The notes under the pieces are model-generated. The model was not told the DNA's origin, made no database searches, and saw only the letters and a program-made list of their open reading frames with translations. A program made the translations under genes and the position numbers. A stretch of DNA of 10,398 nucleotides from an uncultured Lachnospiraceae bacterium. Lineage in GTDB: Bacteria > Bacillota_A > Clostridia > Lachnospirales > Lachnospiraceae. Below, in pieces: positions 1 to 5,465 of this stretch (its first letter is position 1; each line of letters begins with the position of its first letter). The stretch lies in assembly GCA_905200565.1 (NCBI GenBank), contig CAJKKX010000039.1, forward strand, positions 1-10,398, read 5' to 3'.

Positions 1-1
1 C

Positions 2-88
2 TCGCAAAGGGTTGGGGTAATTTTATATCTGACCGCATCATTATTTTGCGGTTACAAAATAAGACTGCGAGGGCAGAAGAGGGGATAA
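2..88 (+). other. Possible 3' end of an unidentified reading frame
   Basis: One forward frame is open from the left edge to a TAA at 86-88, just 6 bp before the response-regulator fragment. It encodes a hydrophobic stretch (VILYLTASLFCGY) followed by a basic tail (KIRLRGQKRG), as at the end of a membrane protein. A second forward frame is open to a TGA at 121-123. The piece is too short to identify. The close spacing to the next start would fit an upstream operon partner such as a sensor protein, but that is only a guess, and neither frame may be real. Confidence 0.2.
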
Positions 89-94
89 AACGAT

Positions 95-202
95 ATGAAA
101 TACAAAGTGATATTGGCGGATGATGAGGAGCAGATTCTGGAGGGTATCCGGAAAAGCATTGACTGGGAAACTTTCGGGATGGAGGTCGTGGCAACTTCTT
201 AA
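95..202 (+). pseudogene. Truncated response regulator (receiver-domain N-terminus only)
   Basis: The ATG at 95 sits behind an AGAGGGG Shine-Dalgarno sequence and opens a 35-codon frame ending in TAA at 200-202. The product begins MKYKVILADDEEQILEGIRK and continues with SIDWETFGMEVVA. This is the typical start of a YesN/AraC-type response regulator: a first beta strand, the acidic DDE pocket, then the I-R-x-x-I-D-W-x-x-x-G helix. The phosphoacceptor Asp expected near residue 55, the rest of the receiver domain and the DNA-binding domain are all missing. Coding similarity stops at the TAA and unrelated sequence leads into the next gene. I infer a deletion remnant. It may still be translated, but it cannot be a working regulator. 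Confidence 0.65.
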
Positions 203-262
203 ATGGCAGGGATACGATAGAAAGAGAAAACGAATGGAACGAGACAGAATGAGGAGAAAATT

Positions 263-670
263 ATGATTGCAGTTTTATGCCTGGACGACAGGGAAGGGAT
301 GCTGTTTCATGAAAGAAGGCAGTCCAGAGACAGAAAGGTTACAGAAAAGATTTTAGAGCTGGCGGAAGGGAGCCGCCTGTGGATACATCCTTTTTCGCAG
401 CCGCTGTTTGCAAAATGCGCGGCAGGAAATCTCACGGTCGATGAGCGCTTTCTGGAAGAGGCGGAGGAAGGGGAATATTGTTTTGTCGAGAACCAGGGTC
501 TTGGAGCTTGGGAGAACCGTCTGGAGAAAATCGTCATATTTCGATGGAACCGCCATTATCCGGCGGACTTTTACCTGGATATCTGTCTGGAACGATGGAA
601 AAAGACTGGGGAAGAGGAGTTCGCAGGATATTCCCATGAAAAAATTACAAGAGAGGTATATGAGAAATGA
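263..670 (+). CDS. Conserved small protein of unknown function, coupled to the nuclease gene
   Basis: The product has 135 residues, and the start is supported by a GAGGAG ribosome binding site about 7 bp upstream. It is soluble, with no signal peptide or membrane segment. Recognisable blocks are an N-terminal MIAVLCLDDREGMLFHERRQ, a central EYCFVENQ (71-78), FRWNRHYPADFYLD (93-106) and a C-terminal FAGYSHEKITREVYEK. I recall homologues of this type in Lachnospiraceae, some labelled 'ribonuclease Z', but no HxHxDH metal motif of a metallo-beta-lactamase fold is present, so I do not accept that label. Its TGA stop overlaps the ATG of the next gene (ATGA, 667-670), which indicates translational coupling and probable co-expression with the secreted nuclease. 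Its function is not known to me. The coding call is strong. Confidence 0.85.
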   Translation: MIAVLCLDDREGMLFHERRQSRDRKVTEKILELAEGSRLWIHPFSQPLFAKCAAGNLTVDERFLEEAEEGEYCFVENQGLGAWENRLEKIVIFRWNRHYPADFYLDICLERWKKTGEEEFAGYSHEKITREVYEK

Positions 671-1584
671 AAAAAGATTCTTTTAGAATGATAACTGCCC
701 TTTTGCTGTCGCTCGTTCTCGTTACGGGATGCGGGGCAAAGGATGCGGGGATTGCGGTACAAGCAGACAGACAGGCGCCAGAGCAGGCGACGAAAAGTTT
801 TTCTCTGGCAGACATTCCGGAATTTTCCGGAGAGCCTTATGTGGTGCTTAACGATAATGAACCGGAATTTTCCGAAGAGGACTATGCGGAGGAATCCTAT
901 GAGTATTATAGCGAGCTGGATGAGCTGGGAAGGTGCGGCGCGGCCATTGCCAATATTGGGCCGGATTTGATGCCTACGGAAAAACGCGGCTCCATCAGTC
1001 AGGTGAAGCCTTCCGGATGGCATTCCGTTCAATACGACTGGGTGGATGGAAAGAGCCTGTACAACCGCTGCCATTTGATTGGGTATCAGCTCACGGCTGA
1101 GAATGCAAACGAACGAAATCTGATTACCGGGACGCGCTATATGAATGTGGAGGGGATGCTTCCATTTGAAAATATGGTGGCGGATTACATTAAGGAGACA
1201 GATAACCATGTGCTTTACCGGGTCACACCGATTTTTGAAGGAGATCATCTGGTGGCGAGCGGCGTACAGATGGAGGCGAAATCCGTAGAGGATGACGGAG
1301 AGGGAATCTGCTTTCATATCTATGCGTACAATTACCAACCGGGCGTGGTGATCGACTATGCCACAGGCGACAGCTATGCGGCCGAAGAGGAAACAACAGA
1401 TGGAGGAGGGAAAGAAGCGCAGGAAAAGACAGAGTATATTCTGAATACCAATACCAGAAAGTTTCATCTGCCTTCCTGTTCCAGTGTGGAGAAAATACAG
1501 GAGGACAACCGCGAAATCTACCGGGGAAAACGGAAAGAGCTGATCGATCAGGGATATGAGCCATGCAAGACATGCAAACCATAG
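667..1584 (+). CDS. Secreted lipoprotein DNA/RNA non-specific endonuclease (EndA-like)
   Basis: The product has 305 residues. A lipoprotein signal (MKKDSFRMITALLLSLVLVTGC, lipobox V19-T20-G21-C22) predicts export and lipid anchoring outside the membrane. Residues about 80-235 form a beta-beta-alpha metal nuclease domain resembling streptococcal EndA and DNA-entry nucleases, with stretches such as GRCGAAIANIGPDLMPTEKRG and NLITGTRYMNVEGMLPFE. The usual DRGH catalytic motif reads NRCH (133-136). His136 would be the general base. N160 and E168 have the same 8-residue spacing as the metal-binding Asn and Glu of Serratia nuclease. Residues about 256-305 are a small extra domain with H267-x3-C271 and C300-x2-C303, possibly metal-binding. 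The likely role is degradation of extracellular nucleic acid or processing of incoming DNA. The start overlaps the preceding stop (ATGA). No clear terminator follows. Confidence 0.9.
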   Translation: MKKDSFRMITALLLSLVLVTGCGAKDAGIAVQADRQAPEQATKSFSLADIPEFSGEPYVVLNDNEPEFSEEDYAEESYEYYSELDELGRCGAAIANIGPDLMPTEKRGSISQVKPSGWHSVQYDWVDGKSLYNRCHLIGYQLTAENANERNLITGTRYMNVEGMLPFENMVADYIKETDNHVLYRVTPIFEGDHLVASGVQMEAKSVEDDGEGICFHIYAYNYQPGVVIDYATGDSYAAEEETTDGGGKEAQEKTEYILNTNTRKFHLPSCSSVEKIQEDNREIYRGKRKELIDQGYEPCKTCKP

Positions 1585-1699
1585 ACAATAGAAAAAGGAA
1601 TGAGGAAGTTGCCAGGAATAATTAACTGAATATTTCGAAATAAACAGAAAATAAGTAAAATAATAAAAAAGAAAATCTAAAATATTTTCAAAAATATGC

Positions 1700-1728
1700 T
1701 TGACAAAGTGCTTCTTTTGGAATATAAT
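1700..1728 (+). promoter_or_regulatory. Perfect sigma-A consensus promoter
   Basis: TTGACA (1700-1705) and TATAAT (1723-1728) both match consensus exactly and are separated by the optimal 17 bp. The upstream DNA is A/T-tract rich (about 1630-1695), resembling an UP element. Transcription would start near 1735. It is the strongest promoter by sequence in the window, yet no obvious protein gene begins within 400 bp of it. Confidence 0.8.
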
Positions 1729-1831
1729 AAACTCAACAAAACAAAAGAAGAGAAGCATAACACAAATTTAGGAAATTTATTCCTGGCAGATGAAGCCGAT
1801 GAAAGTGAAAGCATTTCGATTCTTAGAAAAT

Positions 1832-1847
1832 GGAGGACGGTCCAATG
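1832..1847 (+). repeat. Ribosome-binding module, copy 1
   Basis: GGAGGACGGTCCAATG matches the sequence at 1929-1944 at 13 of 16 positions, with the Shine-Dalgarno and ATG at identical spacing (8 nt between GGAGG and ATG). The reading frame it opens is only ATG-GCA-TAG. GGA and TCC on either side could pair weakly (UGGA/UCCA) and mask the Shine-Dalgarno sequence. Confidence 0.4.
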
Positions 1848-1928
1848 GCATAGGAAAAATCATTCAAAAACAATCTCTTACAAGAGTTTACATAGAAAAA
1901 CTGAATAGGGAGAGTTGAAAAGGCTGAA

Positions 1929-1944
1929 GGAGGAGATTCCAATG
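1929..1944 (+). repeat. Ribosome-binding module, copy 2
   Basis: GGAGGAGATTCCAATG is the partner of the copy at 1832-1847, 97 bp downstream of it. The ATG at 1942 opens a six-codon frame (MRSKSP, stop TAG 1960-1962). The preceding AAGGAGG is a near-perfect Shine-Dalgarno sequence. The paired arrangement suggests duplication or selection for ribosome binding on a very short ORF, but chance cannot be excluded. Confidence 0.4.
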
Positions 1945-2024
1945 AGAAGTAAAAGTCCATAGCCGGAAAAAAGCAGATCGCAGAAAGAGAGGTTATTAAG
2001 TGAAGCTTCAGGAAATTCATTAAG

Positions 2025-2066
2025 AGGACTATCTGAAAAATGAAATCAGATAGTCCTTAAATTTTG
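2025..2066 (+). terminator. Hairpin terminator or attenuator
   Basis: AGGACTATCTGA (2025-2036) pairs perfectly with TCAGATAGTCCT (2046-2057), a 12-bp stem with a 9-nt A-rich loop. It is followed by TTAAATTTTG, a broken U tract, so termination may be partial. It lies about 320 nt downstream of the consensus promoter and about 150 nt upstream of the regulator gene, so it could end a separate RNA or attenuate read-through into that gene. Confidence 0.6.
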
Positions 2067-2213
2067 TTCAAAATCACATTTTATTCAATTTTTCCTTTCT
2101 TTTTTTGTGCTTTTATATTAAAATGAAGTTGAGGTCAAAAGCTGCCAGATGGCTTCCTAATGTGAAAAAGAAGGTATTGGGTGTAAAATAACATATGAAA
2201 GAGAGGGAATGTC

Positions 2214-3302
2214 ATGATAGCAAATCAAATTTTGCAGGCAACAGTCGAAGGCATAAAGGTTATTTCCAGAATTGATTTAAGCGTCGTTGATCAGGAAGGG
2301 AATGTTTTGGCGACAACATGCCCGGAAATGGATGAGATAAAAGCATCGGTCAAAGCCTTTGCCGATTCCCCGGCGGACAGTCAGGCGGTGCAGGGGCATC
2401 AGTTCTTTAAGATTTTTGATGAAACTCAGCTAGAGTACGTGCTGCTGGCAAAGGGAAGCAGCGATGATGTATATATGGTAGGAAAATTGGCGGCGTTCCA
2501 GATACAGAATCTTCTGGTGGCGTATAAGGAGAGGTTTGACAGAGATAATTTTATTAAGAACTTGCTTTTGGATAATCTTCTTTTAGTAGATATTTACAAC
2601 AGGGCGAAAAAGCTTCATATTGATACAGAGGTTCGCAGAGTCGTCTTTCTTATGGAGGTCGATCAGGGGAAGGACAGCACGTCTCTTGAGACGGTGCGTA
2701 CGATTCTGGGAAATAAATCCAGGGACTTTGTAACGGCGGTGGATGAAAAGAGTATTATTGTCGTTAAGGAATTGCAGGAGAATGAAGGATATCCGGAAAT
2801 GGATAAGGTCGCACAGAAAATTCTGGACTGCCTGCCGCAGGAAAAAACAGAAAATTCCCATATTGCTTATGGCACGATCGTGGAAGAGATCAAAGAGGTC
2901 TCCCGTTCTTATAAAGAAGCGAGAATGGCGCTGGATGTAGGAAAGATTTTCTTTGGCGAGAGAAAGGTGATCGCATACAGTTCGCAGGGAATCGGACGTC
3001 TGATCTATCAGCTTCCCCTTCCACTGTGCCGGATGTTTATCCGTGAGATATTTGAAGGAAAATCACCGGATGATTTTGATGAAGAAACCTTGACGACGAT
3101 CAATAAATTTTTTGAAAACAGTCTCAATGTATCGGAGACTTCCAGGCAGCTCTACATTCACAGGAATACGCTGGTGTACCGTCTGGATAAGCTTCAGAAG
3201 AGTACAGGGCTTGACCTGCGGGTGTTTGAGGACGCCATTACCTTTAAGATTGCCCTGATGGTCGTGAAGTATATGAAATATATGGAGAACCTGGATTATT
3301 AA
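2214..3302 (+). CDS. CdaR/PucR-family transcriptional regulator
   Basis: The product has 362 residues, with ATG 2214 preceded by GAGAGGG. The architecture follows the CdaR (sugar-diacid regulator) family. Residues about 1-125 are the putative sugar-diacid recognition domain (ISRIDLSVVDQEGNVLATT; YMVGKLAAFQIQNLL). Residues about 135-250 are the central GGDEF-like domain (VFLMEVDQG; SYKEARMALDVG). Residues about 295-350 are a PucR-type helix-turn-helix (FFENSLNVSETSRQLYIHRN followed by TLVYRLDKLQKSTGLD). It is a cytoplasmic DNA-binding regulator. CdaR itself responds to glycerate or glucarate-type acids, but the ligand here is unknown and no diacid catabolic genes lie nearby, so that specificity should not be assumed. 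It may control the downstream protease and sigma-like genes. A hairpin overlaps its stop codon. Confidence 0.88.
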   Translation: MIANQILQATVEGIKVISRIDLSVVDQEGNVLATTCPEMDEIKASVKAFADSPADSQAVQGHQFFKIFDETQLEYVLLAKGSSDDVYMVGKLAAFQIQNLLVAYKERFDRDNFIKNLLLDNLLLVDIYNRAKKLHIDTEVRRVVFLMEVDQGKDSTSLETVRTILGNKSRDFVTAVDEKSIIVVKELQENEGYPEMDKVAQKILDCLPQEKTENSHIAYGTIVEEIKEVSRSYKEARMALDVGKIFFGERKVIAYSSQGIGRLIYQLPLPLCRMFIREIFEGKSPDDFDEETLTTINKFFENSLNVSETSRQLYIHRNTLVYRLDKLQKSTGLDLRVFEDAITFKIALMVVKYMKYMENLDY

Positions 3303-3324
3303 GAGGGGTCTATACCCCTCTTAA
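3299..3324 (+). terminator. Perfect hairpin overlapping the regulator stop codon
   Basis: TTAAGAGGGG (3299-3308) pairs with CCCCTCTTAA (3315-3324), a 10-bp perfect stem with a 6-nt loop, and the TAA stop lies in the left arm. There is no U tract on either strand, so it is at best a weak terminator. It could instead protect the 3' end of the upstream message or lower expression of the downstream gene. Confidence 0.45.
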
Positions 3325-3415
3325 TACATATATACTTGTAAAGATACCTGCGGATTGCCATATGCCATGTGCTTTTTGCGGCAGGAAAGAAATAAGTCAT
3401 AAAGGAGTTAACGTC

Positions 3416-4651
3416 ATGGAAAAAGACAACAGATTTATGAAAGGATTCCTGAGCGGACTGTGTGCGATGCTCATTCTGGCGGGGGTTCTTCTTTTTGTGA
3501 AGGGAGAAATGATTAAGAGGGAACAAAAAGCCTCGGAGACGCTGCATGAGACGGAGAACACTGACACGCTTCATCTGGATCAGGAGAAGGTAGAGAGGAA
3601 GCTGAATAATATTGAGGATGTGATCAATCAGTATTATCTGGATGAGATCGACCAGAACGAAGTAGAAAGCTGGATGTACAAAGGACTGATTGCGGGACTT
3701 GGCGATACCTATGCGGCGTATTATACCAAAGAGGAGCTTCAGAAAACGACCGAGGCCACCAGTGGTTCTTATAAGGGAATCGGCGCCGTGCTCACGCAGG
3801 ACCGTACGACGGGACTGGTGACGATCGTGCGGTGTTATGAAGGGACACCTTCGGCGGAGGCGGGGCTTTTGCCTGGGGATGTGATTTATTCCATCAATGA
3901 TACGGCGGTTACAGGAACCGATCTGACGGAAGTAGTGTCTATGATTAAGACGGAACCGGGCGATACCGTGAAGATAGAGGTCGTCCGCGAGGGAGAGGAC
4001 GACTATCTTTCTTTTGACGTGGGGCGCGCAGCCATCGAGGTGCCTACGGTAAATTCTGAAATGCTGGAAGGGAAGATCGGTTATATTGAGATTACGGAGT
4101 TTGACACGATTACAGAAACGCAGTTCGCCGAAGCTTTGCAGAGTCTGGAGAATCAGGGAATGGAAAAGCTGATTATTGACCTGCGGAACAATCCGGGCGG
4201 AGTTTTAAGTACCGTCTGCAATATGCTGGAGCAGATACTTCCGGAAGGTCTGATCGTCTATACGGAGGATAAGGATGGAAACCGGACGGAGTATAAGTCA
4301 AAGGGCGGGAATGAGTTTCAGAAGCCGCTGGCCGTTCTGGTAAATGGAAACAGCGCCAGCGCGTCGGAGATTTTTGCAGGAGCGGTGAAGGATTACGGAA
4401 TCGGTACGCTGGTCGGCACAAAGACTTTCGGAAAAGGCATCGTACAGCGGATCATTACTCTGAATGATGGAACGGCGGTAAAGCTTACCGTGTCGAAATA
4501 CTTCACGCCCAAAGGAAATGATATCCATGAGAAGGGCATTGAGCCGGATGTAGAGGTTGAGCTGGAGGAATCTTTGAAACAGAAAGTGACGATCGAGAAG
4601 GCGGAGGATAATCAGCTCCAGAAAGCCATTGAGATTTTAAATCAGAAATAG
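3416..4651 (+). CDS. S41 family C-terminal processing peptidase (CtpA/CtpB type)
   Basis: The product has 411 residues from ATG 3416, chosen because AAAGGAG lies at the right distance; the in-frame ATG at 3362 has no ribosome binding site. A single N-terminal membrane segment (about 11-29) anchors it with the catalytic part outside the cell. Residues about 115-195 are a PDZ domain (YKGIGAVLTQDRTTGLVTIV; AGLLPGDVIYSINDTAV). Residues about 215-385 are the S41 protease core with LRNNPGG (256-262), NSASASE (312-318, catalytic Ser315) and TKTFGKG (335-341, Lys340). The 25-residue Ser-Lys spacing matches Tsp/CtpB-type Ser-Lys dyads, so it should be active. Such proteases trim or degrade envelope proteins from their C-termini. 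It shares a likely transcript with the sigma-like gene 16 bp downstream. Confidence 0.93.
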   Translation: MEKDNRFMKGFLSGLCAMLILAGVLLFVKGEMIKREQKASETLHETENTDTLHLDQEKVERKLNNIEDVINQYYLDEIDQNEVESWMYKGLIAGLGDTYAAYYTKEELQKTTEATSGSYKGIGAVLTQDRTTGLVTIVRCYEGTPSAEAGLLPGDVIYSINDTAVTGTDLTEVVSMIKTEPGDTVKIEVVREGEDDYLSFDVGRAAIEVPTVNSEMLEGKIGYIEITEFDTITETQFAEALQSLENQGMEKLIIDLRNNPGGVLSTVCNMLEQILPEGLIVYTEDKDGNRTEYKSKGGNEFQKPLAVLVNGNSASASEIFAGAVKDYGIGTLVGTKTFGKGIVQRIITLNDGTAVKLTVSKYFTPKGNDIHEKGIEPDVEVELEESLKQKVTIEKAEDNQLQKAIEILNQK

Positions 4652-4667
4652 AAAGAAAGGAACCGAC

Positions 4668-5423
4668 ATGCAGGAAAGAATTATTTTCAGGGAAATGCTG
4701 AGCGAGATAAAAGCGCTTGCCGATACAAAAGGAAACCGGCTGACCGTGGAGGAGATTCGGGATTTCTTTTCAGATGCGGGGCTGAATGAGGAACAGCTTT
4801 CTCTGGTTTATGCGTATCTGGCCGAACAGAAAATCGAGGTTGAGGGATATGAAGCGAAGCCGGAAAAGGGCGTTTCCCAGGAGCAGGAAGCGGGCGGCAT
4901 GACAGAGGATGCGTATATGCAGATGTATCTGGAGGATTTGAACAGCATCCCCACGGTCACGGAGGAAGAGGAGGAAAAGCTTTTTCTGATGGCGGCTGCG
5001 GGGGATGACGCATCGAAAAACAGGCTGGTGGAAATTTATCTGCGCATGGTCTGCGATGTGGCTCATACCTATTCCTACGGCGGTGTATCCCAAAATGACT
5101 TGATTCAGGAGGGGAACGTGGCGCTGATGCTGGCCATCCATGACCTGGAAATCATGGAAGGGCTGGAGGAGTACCGGACGTATGTGTATGACGCGGTTCG
5201 AAAAGCGATGGAGGAAGCCCTCACAGAGCAGCAGGATTTCCGAGATCTGGATGAAAAGATCGCAGAACGGGTGAACCATCTCAACGAATCTGTGAAAAAC
5301 CTGGAACAGGAGCTGGAGCATAAAGTTTCCATAGGGGAGCTGTCAGCTTATCTGGAAATGCCGGTGGAGGAGATTCGGGATATTTTGCGGATGGCGGGAG
5401 ATAAGATTGAGATCGAGGGATAA
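4668..5423 (+). CDS. Sigma-70-like protein lacking regions 2.4 and 4
   Basis: The product has 251 residues; the start is preceded by GAAAGGAA. Residues 1-60 resemble sigma region 1.1 (LADTKGNRLTVEEIRDFFSD; LAEQKIEVEG). Residues 81-112 resemble region 1.2 (DAYMQMYLEDLNSIPTVTEE with an acidic run). Residues about 113-157 resemble 2.1-2.2 (NRLVEIYLRMVCDVAHTYSY; NDLIQEGNVALMLAI, the core-RNA-polymerase-binding part). In place of the aromatic melting and -10 reading helix (YATWWIRQAI in housekeeping sigma) it has YVYDAVRKAMEEAL. Residues about 195-250 resemble region 3 and the protein then ends, with no region 4. The pI is clearly acidic. It could bind core polymerase but probably cannot recognise a promoter by itself. 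Possible roles are core-binding regulator or decoy; this is inference. It is co-oriented with, and 16 bp from, the S41 protease gene. Confidence 0.8.
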   Translation: MQERIIFREMLSEIKALADTKGNRLTVEEIRDFFSDAGLNEEQLSLVYAYLAEQKIEVEGYEAKPEKGVSQEQEAGGMTEDAYMQMYLEDLNSIPTVTEEEEEKLFLMAAAGDDASKNRLVEIYLRMVCDVAHTYSYGGVSQNDLIQEGNVALMLAIHDLEIMEGLEEYRTYVYDAVRKAMEEALTEQQDFRDLDEKIAERVNHLNESVKNLEQELEHKVSIGELSAYLEMPVEEIRDILRMAGDKIEIEG

Positions 5424-5425
5424 AA

Positions 5426-5463
5426 AAGCGCTTCGTCCACAGGCTTGTGCAGGCGAAGCGCTT
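5426..5463. terminator. Bidirectional terminator between convergent genes
   Basis: AAGCGCTTCG (5426-5435) pairs with CGAAGCGCTT (5454-5463), with a further CACA/TGTG pairing inside the loop. On the minus strand it is followed by a run of six T (canonical for the CNNM/CorC gene). On the plus strand it is followed by CTTTATTCTTTT, adequate for the sigma-like gene. Only 42 bp separate the two stop codons. Confidence 0.88.
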
Positions 5464-5465
5464 CT

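Larger units (their letters stand above)
1735..2066 (+). ncRNA. Candidate small RNA, short-peptide mRNA or long leader
   Basis: This is the segment expected to be transcribed from the promoter at 1700-1728 up to the hairpin at 2025-2057, about 330 nt. I could not match it to tmRNA, 6S RNA, RNase P RNA, SRP RNA or a known riboswitch. It has small local hairpins (for example AGGAA/TTCCT at about 1770-1784). Very short ORFs are present. One is 42 codons (1790-1918, MKPMKVKAFRFLENGGRSNG...) without a good ribosome binding site. Three tiny ones have strong Shine-Dalgarno sequences: ATG-GCA-TAG at 1845, MRSKSP at 1942-1962, and a GTG-started 7-codon frame near 2000. It may instead be a decayed gene, or the leader of the regulator gene at 2214 with the hairpin acting as an attenuator. 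Confidence 0.35.
1585..2213. other. 629-bp intergenic region without a convincing long gene
   Basis: This region is markedly more A-rich than its neighbours. It holds a perfect 12-bp palindrome TATTTCGAAATA at 1631-1642, which could be an operator but is unsupported. A consensus promoter lies at 1700-1728, a near-repeated ribosome-binding module at 1832-1847 and 1929-1944, and a hairpin at 2025-2057. A pyrimidine-rich tract at about 2079-2113 precedes the regulator gene. Only very short ORFs are present. I found no unambiguous promoter for the gene at 2214 other than the one at 1700, so the whole segment might be its leader. Confidence 0.6.

Noticed and set aside
571..1758. 395-codon open frame on the minus strand
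   Set aside because: It lies antisense to the nuclease gene, which has clear family motifs, a lipobox and a coupled start. The translated product is of odd composition with no ribosome site or recognisable domain.
1696..1908. 70-codon forward frame beginning MLDKVLLLEYNK
   Set aside because: Its start codon lies inside the -35 region of the consensus promoter and it has no ribosome site, so it would not be transcribed whole from there.
1735..2066. tmRNA or 6S RNA
   Set aside because: No tRNA-like ends, tag-peptide frame or CCA for tmRNA, and the two ends are not complementary as they would be in the 6S rod structure.
3362..3415. Upstream start for the S41 peptidase (ATG 3362)
   Set aside because: No Shine-Dalgarno sequence precedes it, whereas ATG 3416 has AAAGGAG at correct spacing and leads straight into the membrane anchor.
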